Of a stretch of DNA of 64,000 nt, positions 8,312 to 18,654 are shown piece by piece; positions within the stretch are counted from its first letter, which is position 1, and every line of letters starts with the position of its first letter. A program made the translations under genes and the position numbers. The notes beneath the pieces were generated by a model. That model made no database searches, had not been told where the DNA came from, and saw nothing but the letters and a program-made list of their open reading frames with translations. Origin of the DNA: Streptomyces pristinaespiralis (lineage in GTDB: Bacteria > Actinomycetota > Actinomycetes > Streptomycetales > Streptomycetaceae); assembly GCF_001278075.1 (NCBI RefSeq), contig NZ_CP011340.1:4650001-4714000 (forward strand). The letters run 5' to 3'.

Positions 8312-9088
8312 TCAGCCGAAGCGGCCGGAGATGTAGTCCTCGGTCGCCTGGACGGACGGGTTGGCGAAGATCCGCTCGGTGTCGTCGATCTCGATCAGCT
8401 TGCCGGGCTGGCCGACCGCCGAGAGGTTGAAGAACGCCGTGCGGTCGGAGACGCGCGCCGCCTGCTGCATGTTGTGCGTCACGATGACGATCGTGAAGCG
8501 CTCCTTCAGCTCGCCGATCAGGTCCTCGATCGCGAGCGTCGAGATCGGATCGAGCGCCGAGCACGGCTCGTCCATCAGCAGCACGTCGGGCTCGACCGCG
8601 ATCGCGCGGGCGATGCACAGGCGCTGCTGCTGGCCGCCGGAGAGGCCGGAGCCGGGCTTGTTGAGCCGGTCCTTGACCTCGTTCCAGAGGTTCGCGCCCT
8701 TGAGGGAGCGCTCGACGATCTCCGCCAGCTGGTTCTTCTTGTAGGTGCCGTTCAGCCGCAGACCCGCCGCGACGTTGTCGAAGATCGACATCGTGGGGAA
8801 GGGGTTGGGCCGCTGGAAGACCATGCCGACCGTGCGGCGCACGGCGACCGGGTCGACGTCCTTGGCGTACAGGTTCTCGTCGTCCAGCAGCACCTTGCCC
8901 TCGACGCGGCCACCGGGGGTGACCTCGTGCATGCGGTTCAGCGTGCGCAGGAACGTGGACTTTCCGCAGCCGGACGGGCCGATGAAGGCGGTCACGGAGC
9001 GGGGCTCCACGGTCATGGAGATGTCGTCGATCGCCTTGTGGGAGCCGTAGTAGGCGGTCAGGCCCGATACGTCGATTCGCTTGGCCAT
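8312..9088 (-). CDS. pstB: Phosphate ABC transporter ATP-binding protein
   Basis: This 258-aa ABC ATPase has Walker [11 protein letters not shown]-loop VFQRPNPFP, signature LSGGQQQRL, Walker B VLLMDEP and the H-loop VTHNM. The [11 protein letters not shown] stretch is the typical PstB Q-loop region. It powers high-affinity phosphate import with PstA and PstC. It is the last gene of pstSCAB, 7 bases after pstA. Length and motifs are typical. Confidence 0.97.
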   Translation of the reverse strand: MAKRIDVSGLTAYYGSHKAIDDISMTVEPRSVTAFIGPSGCGKSTFLRTLNRMHEVTPGGRVEGKVLLDDENLYAKDVDPVAVRRTVGMVFQRPNPFPTMSIFDNVAAGLRLNGTYKKNQLAEIVERSLKGANLWNEVKDRLNKPGSGLSGGQQQRLCIARAIAVEPDVLLMDEPCSALDPISTLAIEDLIGELKERFTIVIVTHNMQQAARVSDRTAFFNLSAVGQPGKLIEIDDTERIFANPSVQATEDYISGRFG

Positions 9089-9095
9089 GGTGGTT

Positions 9096-10169
9096 CTACT
9101 TTCCGGTCTTCGGGGCCTTCCAGCGGGCGATGCCGCGGGCCACCAGGTTGAGGATCATGACGAAGGCGATCAGAACCAGGGCGGCGCCCCAGGCGCGCGC
9201 GATCGAGGCGTCGGTGCCGACGGCGTACTGCTCGTACACGTACAGCGGCAGGGAGGACTGGGCGCCTTCGAAGGGGTTCGGGTTGATCAGCTTCGTGCCG
9301 AAAACGAGGAGCAGCACCGGAGCGGTCTCACCGGTGACGCGCGCGACGGCGAGCATCACGCCGGTGGTGATGCCACCGATCGCGGTGGGCAGGACCACCT
9401 TCAGGATGGTCCGCCACTTCGGTACGCCCAGCGCGAGCGAGGCTTCGCGCAGCTCGTTCGGGACCAGCTTCAGCATTTCCTCGGTGGAGCGGACGACCAC
9501 CGGCATCATCAGGATGGCGAGGGCGAGGCCGCCCGCGAAACCGGAGGGGCCGAAGCCGAGCATCAGGTTCCAGGTGGCGAGGATGAACAGGCCCGCGACG
9601 ATCGAGGGGATGCCGGTCATGACGTCGACGAAGAAGGTGACGGCCTTGGCCAGCTTCCCGCGCCCGTACTCGACGAGGTAGATCGCGGTGAGCAGACCGA
9701 TCGGGGCGGCGATGACCGCGGCGATGAGGACCTGCTCGATGGTGCCGAGCAGTGCGTGGTAGATGCCGCCGCCGGGCTCGGCGTCGAGGACTCCGTTCAT
9801 GGAGTGGCCGAGGAAGTAGCCGTCGACCACCTCCAGGCCCTTGGTGATCGTGACCCAGGCCAGCGAGAACAGCGGCACGACGGCGAGCACGAAGCAGACC
9901 CAGACGAGGCTGGTGGCGACGCGGTCCTTGGCCTGGCGGGAGTTCTCGACCTTCGTGGTGATCACGTACGTGGCGAGGACGAAGACGAGGGCGGCGATCA
10001 TGCCCCACTGGACGCGGCTGTGCCAGCCGGCGGCCAGGCCGATGCCGCATCCTGCGGCGATCGAGGCGACCGCGATGGCGGCCGGGGCCCAGCGCGGCAT
10101 CCGGGCGTGGGAGAGGGGGCCGGTGCGGACGGTGGTCACCGGGCGCTTCTCCTGAAGGGTCTGGCTCAT
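9096..10169 (-). CDS. pstA: Phosphate ABC transporter permease
   Basis: This 357-aa membrane protein holds the conserved EAA loop ([23 protein letters not shown]) and six core helices of PstA. At least two additional hydrophobic helices sit in an N-terminal extension ([36 protein letters not shown]), which actinobacterial PstA proteins often have. Its start overlaps the end of pstC by 4 bases (ATGA), so the pair is translationally coupled. It forms the channel with PstC. Confidence 0.95.
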   Translation of the reverse strand: MSQTLQEKRPVTTVRTGPLSHARMPRWAPAAIAVASIAAGCGIGLAAGWHSRVQWGMIAALVFVLATYVITTKVENSRQAKDRVATSLVWVCFVLAVVPLFSLAWVTITKGLEVVDGYFLGHSMNGVLDAEPGGGIYHALLGTIEQVLIAAVIAAPIGLLTAIYLVEYGRGKLAKAVTFFVDVMTGIPSIVAGLFILATWNLMLGFGPSGFAGGLALAILMMPVVVRSTEEMLKLVPNELREASLALGVPKWRTILKVVLPTAIGGITTGVMLAVARVTGETAPVLLLVFGTKLINPNPFEGAQSSLPLYVYEQYAVGTDASIARAWGAALVLIAFVMILNLVARGIARWKAPKTGK

Positions 10170-11161
10170 GCGTTGGCCCCCGAGTACTCCTTGCGGCGGG
10201 CGATGATCGCGCGGGCCGCGCCGTTGACCAGCAGGGTGATCACGAACAGCACGAGACCGGAGGCGATCAGGGCGTCCCGCCCGAATTCGTCCGCCTCGTT
10301 GAACTTCGCGGCGATGTTCTGGGCGAAGGTGCCGCCACCCGCGTCGAGCAGGTGCCCGGAGATGATGAAGCTCGGCGACAGGACGACGGCGACGGCCATG
10401 GTCTCGCCGAGGGCTCGGCCGAGGCCCAGCATGGAGGCGCTGATGATGCCGGAGCGGCCGAAGGGCAGCACCGACATCCGGATGACTTCCCAGCGGGTGG
10501 CGCCGAGGGCCAGGGCGGCCTCTTCGTGCATCTTCGGCACCTGGAGGAAGACCTCGCGGGTGACGTTGGTGATGATCGGCAGGATCATGATCGCGAGCAG
10601 GATGCCCACGGTGAACAGGTTGCGGGCGGGGCCTTCGCCGGTCTTCTCGAAGATGTACGTCCAGCCCAGGTACTGGGCGAGCCAGCTGTTCAGGCCGTCG
10701 AGGTAGGGGACCAGGAAGATGGCGCCCCAGAGGCCGTAGATGATGCTGGGCACGGCGGCGAGCAGGTCGACGACGTACGCGAGGGGCGTGGCCAACTTCC
10801 GCGGCGCGTAGTGCGAGATGAACAGCGCGATGCCGATGGCGACCGGCACGGCGATGACCATCGCGATGACCGAGCTGACGACGGTGCCGAAGGCGAGTAC
10901 GGCGATGCCGAAGACCGGCGGGTCACCGGCCGGGTTCCACTCGGACGTGGTCAGGAAGTTGGCGTCGTCCTTCGAGATGGCGATGCCCGCGCGGTACGCG
11001 AGGAAGCCCGCGATCGCGGCCATGATGACCAGCAGGAAGATGCCTGCTCCCCGGGACATGCCCAGGAATATGCGGTCACCGGGGCGGGGCTTGCCGCGGG
11101 TGGTGCCCGTCTGCTGCGGGGCACGGGGCGGTGGGACTGATGTGGTGGTTGCTGTATCCAT
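10166..11161 (-). CDS. pstC: Phosphate ABC transporter permease
   Basis: This 331-aa permease has six transmembrane helices and the EAA loop MHEEAALALGATRWEVIRMSVLP. Its N-terminus (MDTATTTSVPPPRAPQQTG) is a cytoplasmic tail. It lies 95 bases downstream of pstS, with a strong hairpin in that gap, and overlaps pstA by 4 bases. It forms the membrane channel for phosphate. Confidence 0.95.
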   Translation of the reverse strand: MDTATTTSVPPPRAPQQTGTTRGKPRPGDRIFLGMSRGAGIFLLVIMAAIAGFLAYRAGIAISKDDANFLTTSEWNPAGDPPVFGIAVLAFGTVVSSVIAMVIAVPVAIGIALFISHYAPRKLATPLAYVVDLLAAVPSIIYGLWGAIFLVPYLDGLNSWLAQYLGWTYIFEKTGEGPARNLFTVGILLAIMILPIITNVTREVFLQVPKMHEEAALALGATRWEVIRMSVLPFGRSGIISASMLGLGRALGETMAVAVVLSPSFIISGHLLDAGGGTFAQNIAAKFNEADEFGRDALIASGLVLFVITLLVNGAARAIIARRKEYSGANA

Positions 11162-11213
11162 CGGGGTCTCCGGTCTGCGGAGCCGGCAGGCTCCAGGCGG
11201 CGGTGCACCGGAT

Positions 11214-11250
11214 GCCGGGGCCGGTCCGTTTCAGGCGGACCGGCCCCGGC
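11214..11250 (-). terminator. Intercistronic hairpin between pstS and pstC
   Basis: A 15-bp perfect stem (GCCGGGGCCGGTCCG / CGGACCGGCCCCGGC) with loop TTTCAGG starts a few bases after the pstS stop. Such a hairpin would lower pstCAB relative to pstS by partial termination or by protecting the pstS 3' end, which fits the need for excess binding protein. Confidence 0.7.
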
Positions 11251-11256
11251 CGGACA

Positions 11257-12393
11257 TCAGGACAGGGTGGGGACGATCTCGCGGACCTTGGTCGCGATCT
11301 CGGCGGGGAGCGGCGCGTAGCCGGCGTCCGTGAGGACCTTCTGGCCCTCCTCGCTCGCGGTGTAGTTGAGGAACGCCTTCAGGGTCGGCAGGGTCTCGGC
11401 CTTGTTGCCCTTGTCGCAGGCGATCTCGTACGTGACGAGGATGATCGGGTAGGCGCCCTCGGCCTTGGTCTTGTAGTCGAGGGAGAGGGCCAGGTCCTTG
11501 CCGGTGCCCGTGACCTTGGCGGCGGCGATGGCCTTGGAGGCGTTCTCGCTCGTCGCCTCGACCGGGGCGGCGGCACCGGTGTCCAGCTTGACGGTGGAGA
11601 TCGACTGCGAGCTCGCGTACGACAGCTCGAAGTAGCCGATCGAGCCCTGCGTCTGCTTCACCTGGGCGGCGACGCCGGAGGAGCCGTTGGCGGCCTGGCC
11701 ACCGGGGGCCAGCCACGACTTCGACTTGGGGTCGTGCTTCCAGTCGGCCGGGGCGGCGTCGCTGAGGTACTTGTGCAGGTTCTGCGTGGTGCCCGACTCG
11801 TCGGAGCGGTGGAAGGCCTGGATGGAGGAACTCGGCAGCTTCGCGTCGGGGTTGAGCTTGGCGATGGCCGGGTCGTTCCACTTGGTGATCTTCGAGTCGA
11901 AGATCTTCGCGATGGTCGCGGAGTCGAGGACGAGGTTGTCCACGCCCTCCAGGTTGTAACCGATCGCGACGGGGCCGCCGACCATCGGGAGGTTGATCCC
12001 CTGGCCGCCCTTGCAGATCTTCTTCGACTCCTCGACCTCTTCCGGCTTGAGCGCGGAGTCGGAGCCGGCGAAGGCGACCTGGCCCTGGGTGAACTTGGTG
12101 ATACCGCCACCGGAGCCGATGGGCTGGTAGTTGACCTCGACGCCGGAACAGGCGGCCTGGAAGTTCTTCACCCACAGGTCCATGGCGTTCTTCTGCGCGC
12201 TCGAGCCGGCCGCGAGGATCTGGCCCTTGGCCTCGTCGCACTTGATGTTCGACGCGGCGTTGGTCTTGTCGCCGCCGTCAGGGCCGGTGGCCGTGTTGTT
12301 GTCCGAGCCACACGCCGTGAGGACCAGGGCGCCGGAGATCGCGAGGGCGCCGAGCGCGGTGGCGCGAAGCCCGTTCTTGCGCTGAAGCTTCAC
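11257..12393 (-). CDS. pstS: Phosphate-binding lipoprotein
   Basis: This is the 378-aa periplasmic-type phosphate-binding component. The signal VKLQRKNGLRATALGALAISG leads to lipobox LTAC, so the Cys is acylated. Phosphate-contacting stretches are AAGSSAQ, GSGGGITKF and FHRSDESGTTQN. The start is the GTG at 12393 because GGAAGGA lies about 10 bases upstream and the signal begins directly after it; the in-frame upstream extension includes the promoter. It is the first gene of pstSCAB and is controlled by the PHO box at 12520-12537. Confidence 0.96.
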   Translation of the reverse strand: MKLQRKNGLRATALGALAISGALVLTACGSDNNTATGPDGGDKTNAASNIKCDEAKGQILAAGSSAQKNAMDLWVKNFQAACSGVEVNYQPIGSGGGITKFTQGQVAFAGSDSALKPEEVEESKKICKGGQGINLPMVGGPVAIGYNLEGVDNLVLDSATIAKIFDSKITKWNDPAIAKLNPDAKLPSSSIQAFHRSDESGTTQNLHKYLSDAAPADWKHDPKSKSWLAPGGQAANGSSGVAAQVKQTQGSIGYFELSYASSQSISTVKLDTGAAAPVEATSENASKAIAAAKVTGTGKDLALSLDYKTKAEGAYPIILVTYEIACDKGNKAETLPTLKAFLNYTASEEGQKVLTDAGYAPLPAEIATKVREIVPTLS

Positions 12394-12519
12394 TTTCTGG
12401 TGTTCCTTCCAGTTGCCGCCGTCCGTGGCGGCGTGCGTCGGGGTGGGGGGACCGGCACTGTGCCGGTCACCGTCTGAGGCCGAAATTAGGCAGATGAGAT
12501 GAAGCGGCCGACTGGCGAG

Positions 12520-12537
12520 AGTGAACGCAAGGTGAAC
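12520..12537 (-). promoter_or_regulatory. PHO box of pstS
   Basis: On the minus strand two direct repeats GTTCACC and GTTCACT lie exactly 11 bases apart. This is the PhoP-binding pattern of streptomycetes (GTTCACC-N4 units). The box is about 130 bases upstream of the pstS start codon. It predicts induction on phosphate starvation. Confidence 0.85.
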
Positions 12538-12615
12538 CGTGCCCGGCGACCCGGTGCCCGTTCGAATGTTCACTCGTCTGTGGGGCTGGAGAGGCGTACG
12601 GGACCCTTCCGGGGG

Positions 12616-13035
12616 TCACGCCGTGTGCAGCGCCTGGAGCAGTGCGTCGACGAGTGCGCGGTCGCGGGGCTGGGTGAGTCTGGTCCGCGCCGCGGCGGGC
12701 GGCAGCCACACGATGCGGTCGACCTCGTCGCCGGCGGCGAAGGAACCGCTGGTCGCCTCCGCGGCCCAGTAGGAGACCTGCTTGGGCCGTTCGTTCGCGA
12801 CGTAACGGACGGTGGGGAGGCGGGTGCCGGGGACGCAGCGGTGGCCGGTCTCCTCCAGCACCTCGCGCAGGGCCGCGGCGAGGGTGTCCTCGCCCCGCTT
12901 GAGCTTGCCCTTCGGGTGCGACCAGTCGTCGTACTTCGGCCGGTGGACGAGGCAGATCTCGATGCCGCCGTCCCGGTGCGGGGAGCGGCGCCAGAGCACG
13001 CATCCCGCGGCGAGCACGGTGGCCCCGCCGTTCAT
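12616..13035 (-). CDS. Nudix hydrolase (MutT-like)
   Basis: This 139-aa protein has a full Nudix box GKLKRGEDTLAAALREVLEE with TGHRC following (G-x5-E-x7-RE-x2-EE-x-G). It hydrolyses nucleoside diphosphates linked to another group; candidates include diadenosine polyphosphates or 8-oxo-dGTP. Its start overlaps the CHAD gene stop by 4 bases, and it ends the ppk-CHAD-Nudix operon. The operon context with ppk suggests a role in phosphate or polyphosphate-related nucleotide turnover. Confidence 0.88.
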   Translation of the reverse strand: MNGGATVLAAGCVLWRRSPHRDGGIEICLVHRPKYDDWSHPKGKLKRGEDTLAAALREVLEETGHRCVPGTRLPTVRYVANERPKQVSYWAAEATSGSFAAGDEVDRIVWLPPAAARTRLTQPRDRALVDALLQALHTA

Positions 13036-14363
13036 GGCGCCGGGACCGCCGTGGTGGCGTGCCGCCATTCCTGCTGGAAGGCGAACCTGGCCGCCTCGAC
13101 CTCGTGCCGCTGGTCGGCGTGGAGCACACCGAGGGCGTACGCGGTGGCCGGGGCGATGCGTGGGGTGCGGGCCGCGGCGGCCGCCGCGGCCGCCGCCTCC
13201 GCGGCGTCGCGGTGCCGGTCGAGCAGGATGCCCGCGTGGCACAAGGCGGGGTCGGCGCCGGGGTTCAGCACCTCCTGCGCGTAGCGGTGCAGCCGCAGCA
13301 GCCTGCGGACCTCGTGCCAGGGGGCGTCCTGCGCCTCACCGGCGGATGCCGCGCCGAGGCCGCTGAACAGCGCCTCGGCGTTGTACGGGTGGGCCGCCCT
13401 GCGCAGCGGCAGTTCGGCGACCGCCGCCAGCAGCCGCCGTTCCGCGGCCTCCGCGGGCAGCGCCAGGGTCTCGGTGGCCGGTCCGGCGGCCGCGGGGCCG
13501 AGCGGGAGCTCGGAGGCCAGTAAAGCAACGGCGTCGGCGACCGCGTGGAAGCGTGAGGAGCCGAGCGCCTGGAGCGCGGCGGAGTGGGCGCGGGTGCGCG
13601 CGAGGGTGAGCTGCCGCTCCAGCAGTGCCGCGGCCCGGGCTGCCCCAACGGCGAGCGCGCCGCTGCCGGAGGCGGAGCCGGCCGTGCGTCCGGCGCGGTC
13701 CGCCGTCGCCGTGGTCACCGTGGCCCGGACGCCGCCGGCCGTGCCGTCGCCCGCCGCCGGTGTGCCGTGGTCCGTGCCGTGGCCGTCCGCGAGCACGGCG
13801 GGTGCCGTGCCGCCCGCGCCCTGCCCGCCGGCGGAGGCAGCCGGTACGCCGTCGCCCGCGGTGTGTCCGTCGCCGTCCACGGTGCCCGTCCGGACGCCCG
13901 CCGCCGGGTCGGGGCCGGCCGGTCCGTGGGGACGGGCCCCGGCCGCGCGGGAACCGTTGTGCGCCGCGGCGCCGTCGAGCGGCAGGCTCTCGCCGCGGGC
14001 GGGCGGCAGCGGTGCCGTGCCCGAAAGGCGGGACAGGGCGTCCAGCAGGCGGGACAGGCGTGACGTGCACGCGTGCTCCTGGGCCAGCGTCGTGGACAGC
14101 CACGCCAGCTCCGTACGCAGGCCGTCCGCCCAGGCCGGGTCGAGCAGCGGGCGGAAGGTATGGAGCGTCCCGCTGATGCGGCGGGACGCGGCCCGCAGCG
14201 AGCGGGCCGCTTCCGCGACCGCCGCCGTCTCCGCGCCGCTCTCGCCGTGCCGGCGCAGACTGCGCAGGAAGTCGGCGGCCTGGGCGTGGAGGTAGTGGGC
14301 CACCGCCTCGCCCGCCGTGCCCACGAGGACGGTGTCCGGCCGGGAAATCTCAGGGCTGTGCAC
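13032..14363 (-). CDS. CHAD-domain protein
   Basis: This 443-aa protein has a helical CHAD fold with conserved basic and His residues ([21 protein letters not shown] at the start; [14 protein letters not shown] and [15 protein letters not shown] at the end). CHAD proteins bind polyphosphate granules. Residues ~125-210 form an insertion rich in Ala, Gly, Thr and Asp ([17 protein letters not shown] ... [17 protein letters not shown]) that splits the helical repeats and looks disordered. It overlaps ppk by 14 bases, so it is cotranscribed with polyphosphate kinase. Confidence 0.85.
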   Translation of the reverse strand: MHSPEISRPDTVLVGTAGEAVAHYLHAQAADFLRSLRRHGESGAETAAVAEAARSLRAASRRISGTLHTFRPLLDPAWADGLRTELAWLSTTLAQEHACTSRLSRLLDALSRLSGTAPLPPARGESLPLDGAAAHNGSRAAGARPHGPAGPDPAAGVRTGTVDGDGHTAGDGVPAASAGGQGAGGTAPAVLADGHGTDHGTPAAGDGTAGGVRATVTTATADRAGRTAGSASGSGALAVGAARAAALLERQLTLARTRAHSAALQALGSSRFHAVADAVALLASELPLGPAAAGPATETLALPAEAAERRLLAAVAELPLRRAAHPYNAEALFSGLGAASAGEAQDAPWHEVRRLLRLHRYAQEVLNPGADPALCHAGILLDRHRDAAEAAAAAAAAARTPRIAPATAYALGVLHADQRHEVEAARFAFQQEWRHATTAVPAP

Positions 14364-16581
14364 GCCGGCGCCTCCGGGCGTCTATGAGCATCTCCTGTAC
14401 GTGCCGCAGCGGCTGTCCCTCCGAGTCCGTCGCATGCCGGGTCCAGGCGCCGTCCGGGCCGAGGTGCCAGGAGGCGGTGGTGTCGGACATGCCGGTCTCG
14501 AAGAGCCTGGTGAGGACCGCGCGGTGGGCCGGGTCGGTGACCCGTACCAGTGCCTCGATCCGGCGATCGAGGTTCCTGTGCATCATGTCGGCGCTGCCGA
14601 ACCACACTTCGGGTTCGCCGCCGTTGCCGAAGGCGAAGACCCGTGAGTGCTCCAGGAAGCGGCCGAGGACGGAGCGGACCCGGATGTTCTCCGAGAGGCC
14701 GGCCACGCCGGGGCGTATCGCGCAGATGCCGCGCACCCAGATGTCCACCGGCACGCCCGCCATCGCCGCCCGGTAGCAGGCGTCGATGATCGCCTCGTCC
14801 ACCATCGAGTTGACCTTGATGCGGACGTAGGCGGGGCGTCCCGCGCGGTGGTGGACGATCTCCTTGTTGATCCGGGAGATCAGGCCGTCGCGCAGCGACT
14901 TCGGCGCGACCAGCAGCCTGCGGTACGTCTCGCGGCGCGAGTAGCCGGACAGCCGGTTGAACAGGTCGGAGAGGTCCGCGCCGACCTGCGGGTCGGCGGT
15001 CAGCAGCCCCAGGTCCTCGTAGAGCCGGGCGGTCTTCGGGTGGTAGTTGCCGGTGCCGACGTGCGAGTAGCGCCGCAGCGTCTCGCCCTCCTGGCGGACC
15101 ACGAGCGACAGCTTGCAGTGGGTCTTCAGCCCGACGAGCCCGTAGACGACGTGGCAGCCGGACTCCTCGAGCTTGCGCGCCCACTTGATGTTGGCCTGCT
15201 CGTCGAAGCGGGCCTTGATCTCGACCAGGACGAGGACCTGCTTGCCGGACTCGGCGGCGTCGATCAGCGCGTCCACTATCGGGGAGTCGCCGGACGTGCG
15301 GTACAGCGTCTGCTTGATCGCGAGGACGTCGGGGTCGCCCGCGGCCTGCTCCAGGAAGGCCTGGACGGACGTCGAGAAGGAGTCGTACGGGTGGTGCAGC
15401 AGCACGTCCCGTTCGCGCAGCGCCATGAAGATGTCGGGCGCGGACGCCGACTCGACCTCCGCGAGGTCCCGGTGGGTGCCCGCGACGAACTTGGGGAACT
15501 TCAGTTCCGGACGGTCCAGCGCCGAGATGCCGAAGAGCCCGGTGAGGTCGAGCGGCCCGGGCAGCGGGTAGACCTCGGCGTCGGACACCTTCAGCTCGCG
15601 CACCAGCAGGTCGAGCACGTACGGGTCGATCGACTCCTCGACCTCCAGGCGCACCGGCGGGCCGAAGCGGCGCCGCATGAGCTCCTTCTCCAGCGCCTGG
15701 AGGAGGTTCTCCGCGTCGTCCTCCTCGACCTCCAGGTCCTCGTTCCGGGTCACCCGGAACATGTGGTGGGCGAGGACCTCCATCCCCGGGAACAGCTCCT
15801 CGAGGTGGGCCGCGATGACGTCCTCGAGGGGCACGTACCGCTGGGGCGAGGCCTCGAGGAAGCGGGACAGCAGCGGCGGGACCTTGACCCTGGCGAAGTG
15901 GCGGTGCCCGCTGACGGGGTTGCGCACCACGACGGCGAGGTTGAGGGAGAGCCCCGAGATGTACGGGAAGGGGTGCGCGGGGTCCACGGCCAGCGGGGTC
16001 AGGACCGGGAAGATCTGCTGCCGGAAGAGCGTGAAGAGGCGGGCCTGCTCCTTCTCCGTCAGTTCGGGCCAGCGGATCAGGTGGATGCCCTCGTCGGCCA
16101 GGGCGGGGGCGACGTCCTGCTGGTAGCAGGCGGCGTGCCGGGCCATGAGTTCACGTGAGCGGGTCCAGATCAGGTCGAGGACCTCGCGCGGCTGGAGGCC
16201 GGAGGCCGAACGCGTGGCGACGCCGGTCGCGATCCGGCGCTTCAGGCCGGCGACGCGGACCATGAAGAACTCGTCGAGGTTCGACGCGAAGATCGCGAGG
16301 AAGTTGGCGCGTTCGAGCAGCGGTGTGGCGGGGTCCTCCGCGAGCTCGAGGACCCGCTCGTTGAACGCGAGCCAGCTGCGCTCGCGGTCCAGGAACCGCC
16401 CCTGGGGCAGCTCCGTGCCGAGCGTCGACTCCGGGTCCTCCTGGTACGAGTCGAGGTCCGCGTCGAGGTCGGGCTCGAGATCGGAGACCGTGGCGGCGAC
16501 GGTGTGCGGCCGGTGCGCGGCTATGGAAGCGACGGACGGCTGGGGGTGCTGGACCGGGACCTCGGCGGGCTGCTGGCTCAT
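14350..16581 (-). CDS. ppk: Polyphosphate kinase 1
   Basis: This 743-aa protein is full-length PPK1. It has the N-domain [19 protein letters not shown], the head domain, and two C-terminal domains with [21 protein letters not shown] (autophosphorylated His), [18 protein letters not shown] and the end [15 protein letters not shown]. It makes polyphosphate from ATP and reverses the reaction. The ATG at 16581 (MSQQPAEV) is chosen over the longer frame, whose extension looks non-coding. It is the first gene of the ppk-CHAD-Nudix operon and sits beside pstSCAB, tying storage to uptake. Confidence 0.96.
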   Translation of the reverse strand: MSQQPAEVPVQHPQPSVASIAAHRPHTVAATVSDLEPDLDADLDSYQEDPESTLGTELPQGRFLDRERSWLAFNERVLELAEDPATPLLERANFLAIFASNLDEFFMVRVAGLKRRIATGVATRSASGLQPREVLDLIWTRSRELMARHAACYQQDVAPALADEGIHLIRWPELTEKEQARLFTLFRQQIFPVLTPLAVDPAHPFPYISGLSLNLAVVVRNPVSGHRHFARVKVPPLLSRFLEASPQRYVPLEDVIAAHLEELFPGMEVLAHHMFRVTRNEDLEVEEDDAENLLQALEKELMRRRFGPPVRLEVEESIDPYVLDLLVRELKVSDAEVYPLPGPLDLTGLFGISALDRPELKFPKFVAGTHRDLAEVESASAPDIFMALRERDVLLHHPYDSFSTSVQAFLEQAAGDPDVLAIKQTLYRTSGDSPIVDALIDAAESGKQVLVLVEIKARFDEQANIKWARKLEESGCHVVYGLVGLKTHCKLSLVVRQEGETLRRYSHVGTGNYHPKTARLYEDLGLLTADPQVGADLSDLFNRLSGYSRRETYRRLLVAPKSLRDGLISRINKEIVHHRAGRPAYVRIKVNSMVDEAIIDACYRAAMAGVPVDIWVRGICAIRPGVAGLSENIRVRSVLGRFLEHSRVFAFGNGGEPEVWFGSADMMHRNLDRRIEALVRVTDPAHRAVLTRLFETGMSDTTASWHLGPDGAWTRHATDSEGQPLRHVQEMLIDARRRRRAQP

Positions 16582-16746
16582 GGGCCCATTGTTCCGCGCG
16601 AGAGGCGTCGACGGCGCGTCGGAGAGGGCCGGGGCGAGACGTTTTCTCCCGTGGGGGGAGGCGGGCACAGCGGGCTGCATTGGGTGAGGGTCGCAAGGGC
16701 GTCTGAATGCCCGGTAACAAGGACATGACGTGAGGGAAAGCGCAGT

Positions 16747-16778
16747 ACGGCCCCCGGGGGTCGCCCCCCGGGGGCCGT
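16747..16778 (-). terminator. Terminator of the YtrA-like operon
   Basis: ACGGCCCCCGGGGG (16747-16760) and CCCCCGGGGGCCGT (16765-16778) form a perfect 14-bp stem with loop TCGC. It lies 57 bases after the permease stop on the minus strand. Confidence 0.7.
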
Positions 16779-16834
16779 GCGCCGCTCATCGGCGGGCCGG
16801 GTGCGCCGCCGGCGCGGCAGGGACCGGGCCGCGG

Positions 16835-17770
16835 TCAGGCGTGACGCCGGCGGAAGATCCGCAAGGCCGCGTACACGGCCGCTGCGGCCAGCGCGAGGAC
16901 GATACCGGTCTCGACGAGCTGGAGGGGCCACAGGTGCGAGAAGGGGTGGTGCTCCTGGAGGACGCCGGTGACGTCGTGACGGGCCAGGCAGGCCTCGTAA
17001 CCGGGCTCGAAGCACAGACTCTCCGGCAGGCGCTCGCCGGTGGAGGTCAGCAGACCCCGGTCGAGGACGAAGTCGTCGTACCGGACACCGGGGTCCGTGT
17101 TCTGCCGTTCGACGGTGACGGACGGCCACAGGCGGCCCCACAGCGCGGCCATGACCACCATGACGGTCCCGGTCGCGAGGCCCGCGACGGACATCGCGAC
17201 CAGGGTGCGGCGCACCAGCAGGCCGGCGAGCGCGCCGACGGCGACCGCGAGGAGGCCGTAGGCGAGCAGGGTCGGCCCGGAGGCGAGGAACACCTGCCGT
17301 TCGTACCAGCTCAGCCGGTAGTCCCAGGTCACCGGGCCCCACAGGACCCGGAAGAGGACGGTCAGGCCCATGGTGGTGACGGCGACGGCCGCCGCGGGCA
17401 CCGCGATCTTCGCGGTGAACCAGCGGACGGGTGGCAGCGACTGCGACCAGGCCAGCTTGTAGGTCCCGCTCTCCAGCTCCCGGCCGATCACCGGTCCCGC
17501 CACGACGGCCGCGACGAGCAGCGGCAGCAGCAGGGCGCCGTTCGCGAGGAAGTCGGCGAGGGCCGAGAGCCCGCCCTGGTAGGCGAAGCGTGTGAAGAGG
17601 CCGCCGTCGTCGTCGTACGAGCTCGTCCCGTACGCGATCCGCAGTCCGGCCGTGACGACCGCCGCGACGGTCAGCAGGGCGGCCGTGACGGTCAGGAGGC
17701 GGCGGTGCTGGTGGACGACGAGCCAGGTGATGCCCCGCAGCCGTGGGCGGGGGGTGGTGAGCGCGCTCAT
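16835..17770 (-). CDS. ABC-2 type permease of the YtrA-like operon
   Basis: This 311-aa membrane protein has six hydrophobic segments, with a large loop between helices five and six that contains two Cys (SLCFEPGYEACLARHD). The N-terminus is MSALTTPRPRLRG. It starts inside the stop of the ATPase gene (4-base ATGA overlap), so the proteins are made together. With the ATPase it would form an exporter, probably of a lipid, peptide or antibiotic. Substrate unknown. Confidence 0.85.
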   Translation of the reverse strand: MSALTTPRPRLRGITWLVVHQHRRLLTVTAALLTVAAVVTAGLRIAYGTSSYDDDGGLFTRFAYQGGLSALADFLANGALLLPLLVAAVVAGPVIGRELESGTYKLAWSQSLPPVRWFTAKIAVPAAAVAVTTMGLTVLFRVLWGPVTWDYRLSWYERQVFLASGPTLLAYGLLAVAVGALAGLLVRRTLVAMSVAGLATGTVMVVMAALWGRLWPSVTVERQNTDPGVRYDDFVLDRGLLTSTGERLPESLCFEPGYEACLARHDVTGVLQEHHPFSHLWPLQLVETGIVLALAAAAVYAALRIFRRRHA

Positions 17771-18654
17771 GCGACCGCCACCTCCGCGCTCGGGGTGAGC
17801 AGCGCCGGGGCGTCGGGGCTGCGCAGATGCGCCATGAGCAGTTCCTCCAGGGACGGTGTCGCGGCCTGCCAGCCGCCGCCGACCGCGCGGGACCCCCGTA
17901 CCAGCGCGGTCAGCTGACGGCCCGTCGTGCGGGATTCGACGACGGTGTGGTCGGGCAGGTCGGCGACCGGCCCGGTGAGCAGGGTGTGGGCGGCGATCAG
18001 GTCCTCCGTCTCGCCGGCGAGACGCACCCGGCCGCCGTCGAGGAGGAGCACGTAGTCGCAGGTGGTCTCCAGCTCGGACAGGATGTGAGAGGAGATGACG
18101 ATGGTGGTGCCGTGGTCGGCGGCCTGCGTCATCAGCGCGGCCGTCAGCCGGTGCCGTGCCAGCGGGTCGAGGTCGGCCATCGGCTCGTCCAGCAGCATCA
18201 GTTCGGGGCGTTTGCCGAGCGCGAGGGCGAGGGCGACGCGGGTGCGCTGGCCGCCGGAGAGGCTGCGGATCCTGGCGCCGGGTTCGAGTCCGCCGCCTTC
18301 CTGGACGATCCGTTCCGCGAGGGTCGCGTCCCACCGGCCGGGGTTGAGCTCATGGCCCATCCGCAGCGTCTCGGCGACCGTCAGCTGCGGATACAGCGGC
18401 TTCTCCTGGGCGACGTACGCGACGCGTTCGCGTACGTCGGAGGGTGTGCCGCCGAGGACGCGCAGCGCCCCGTCGGCCGGCCGGAGCAGACCCGCCGCGA
18501 GGGCGAGCAGCGTGGACTTGCCGGCGCCGTTGGGGCCGGCGAGGGCGCAGACGCGCCCGGCCGGTATCCGGAAAGAGCAGTCGTGCAGGGCCCGGCGGCC
18601 CCGCCTCCCGTAGGCCAGGCCGAGGCCCGTCGCCTCGATCGCGGTCGCCGTCAT
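17767..18654 (-). CDS. ABC transporter ATPase of the YtrA-like operon
   Basis: This 295-aa ATPase has Walker A GPNGAGKST, Q-loop VAYVAQEKPLYPQL, signature LSGGQRTRV, Walker B LMLLDEP and H-loop SSHIL. The C-terminal ~75 residues extend beyond the core domain. It lies between the GntR gene and the permease with 4-base overlaps on both sides. The arrangement GntR-ATPase-permease matches YtrABC-type cell-envelope-stress operons. Confidence 0.92.
   Translation of the reverse strand: MTATAIEATGLGLAYGRRGRRALHDCSFRIPAGRVCALAGPNGAGKSTLLALAAGLLRPADGALRVLGGTPSDVRERVAYVAQEKPLYPQLTVAETLRMGHELNPGRWDATLAERIVQEGGGLEPGARIRSLSGGQRTRVALALALGKRPELMLLDEPMADLDPLARHRLTAALMTQAADHGTTIVISSHILSELETTCDYVLLLDGGRVRLAGETEDLIAAHTLLTGPVADLPDHTVVESRTTGRQLTALVRGSRAVGGGWQAATPSLEELLMAHLRSPDAPALLTPSAEVAVA

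Noticed and set aside
6972..8618. Long open frames on both strands across the repeat stretch between pit and pstB
   Set aside because: Translations are repetitive (RSP, PGA, GLR) and reflect the repeat unit. The pit and pstB coding parts explain the ends.
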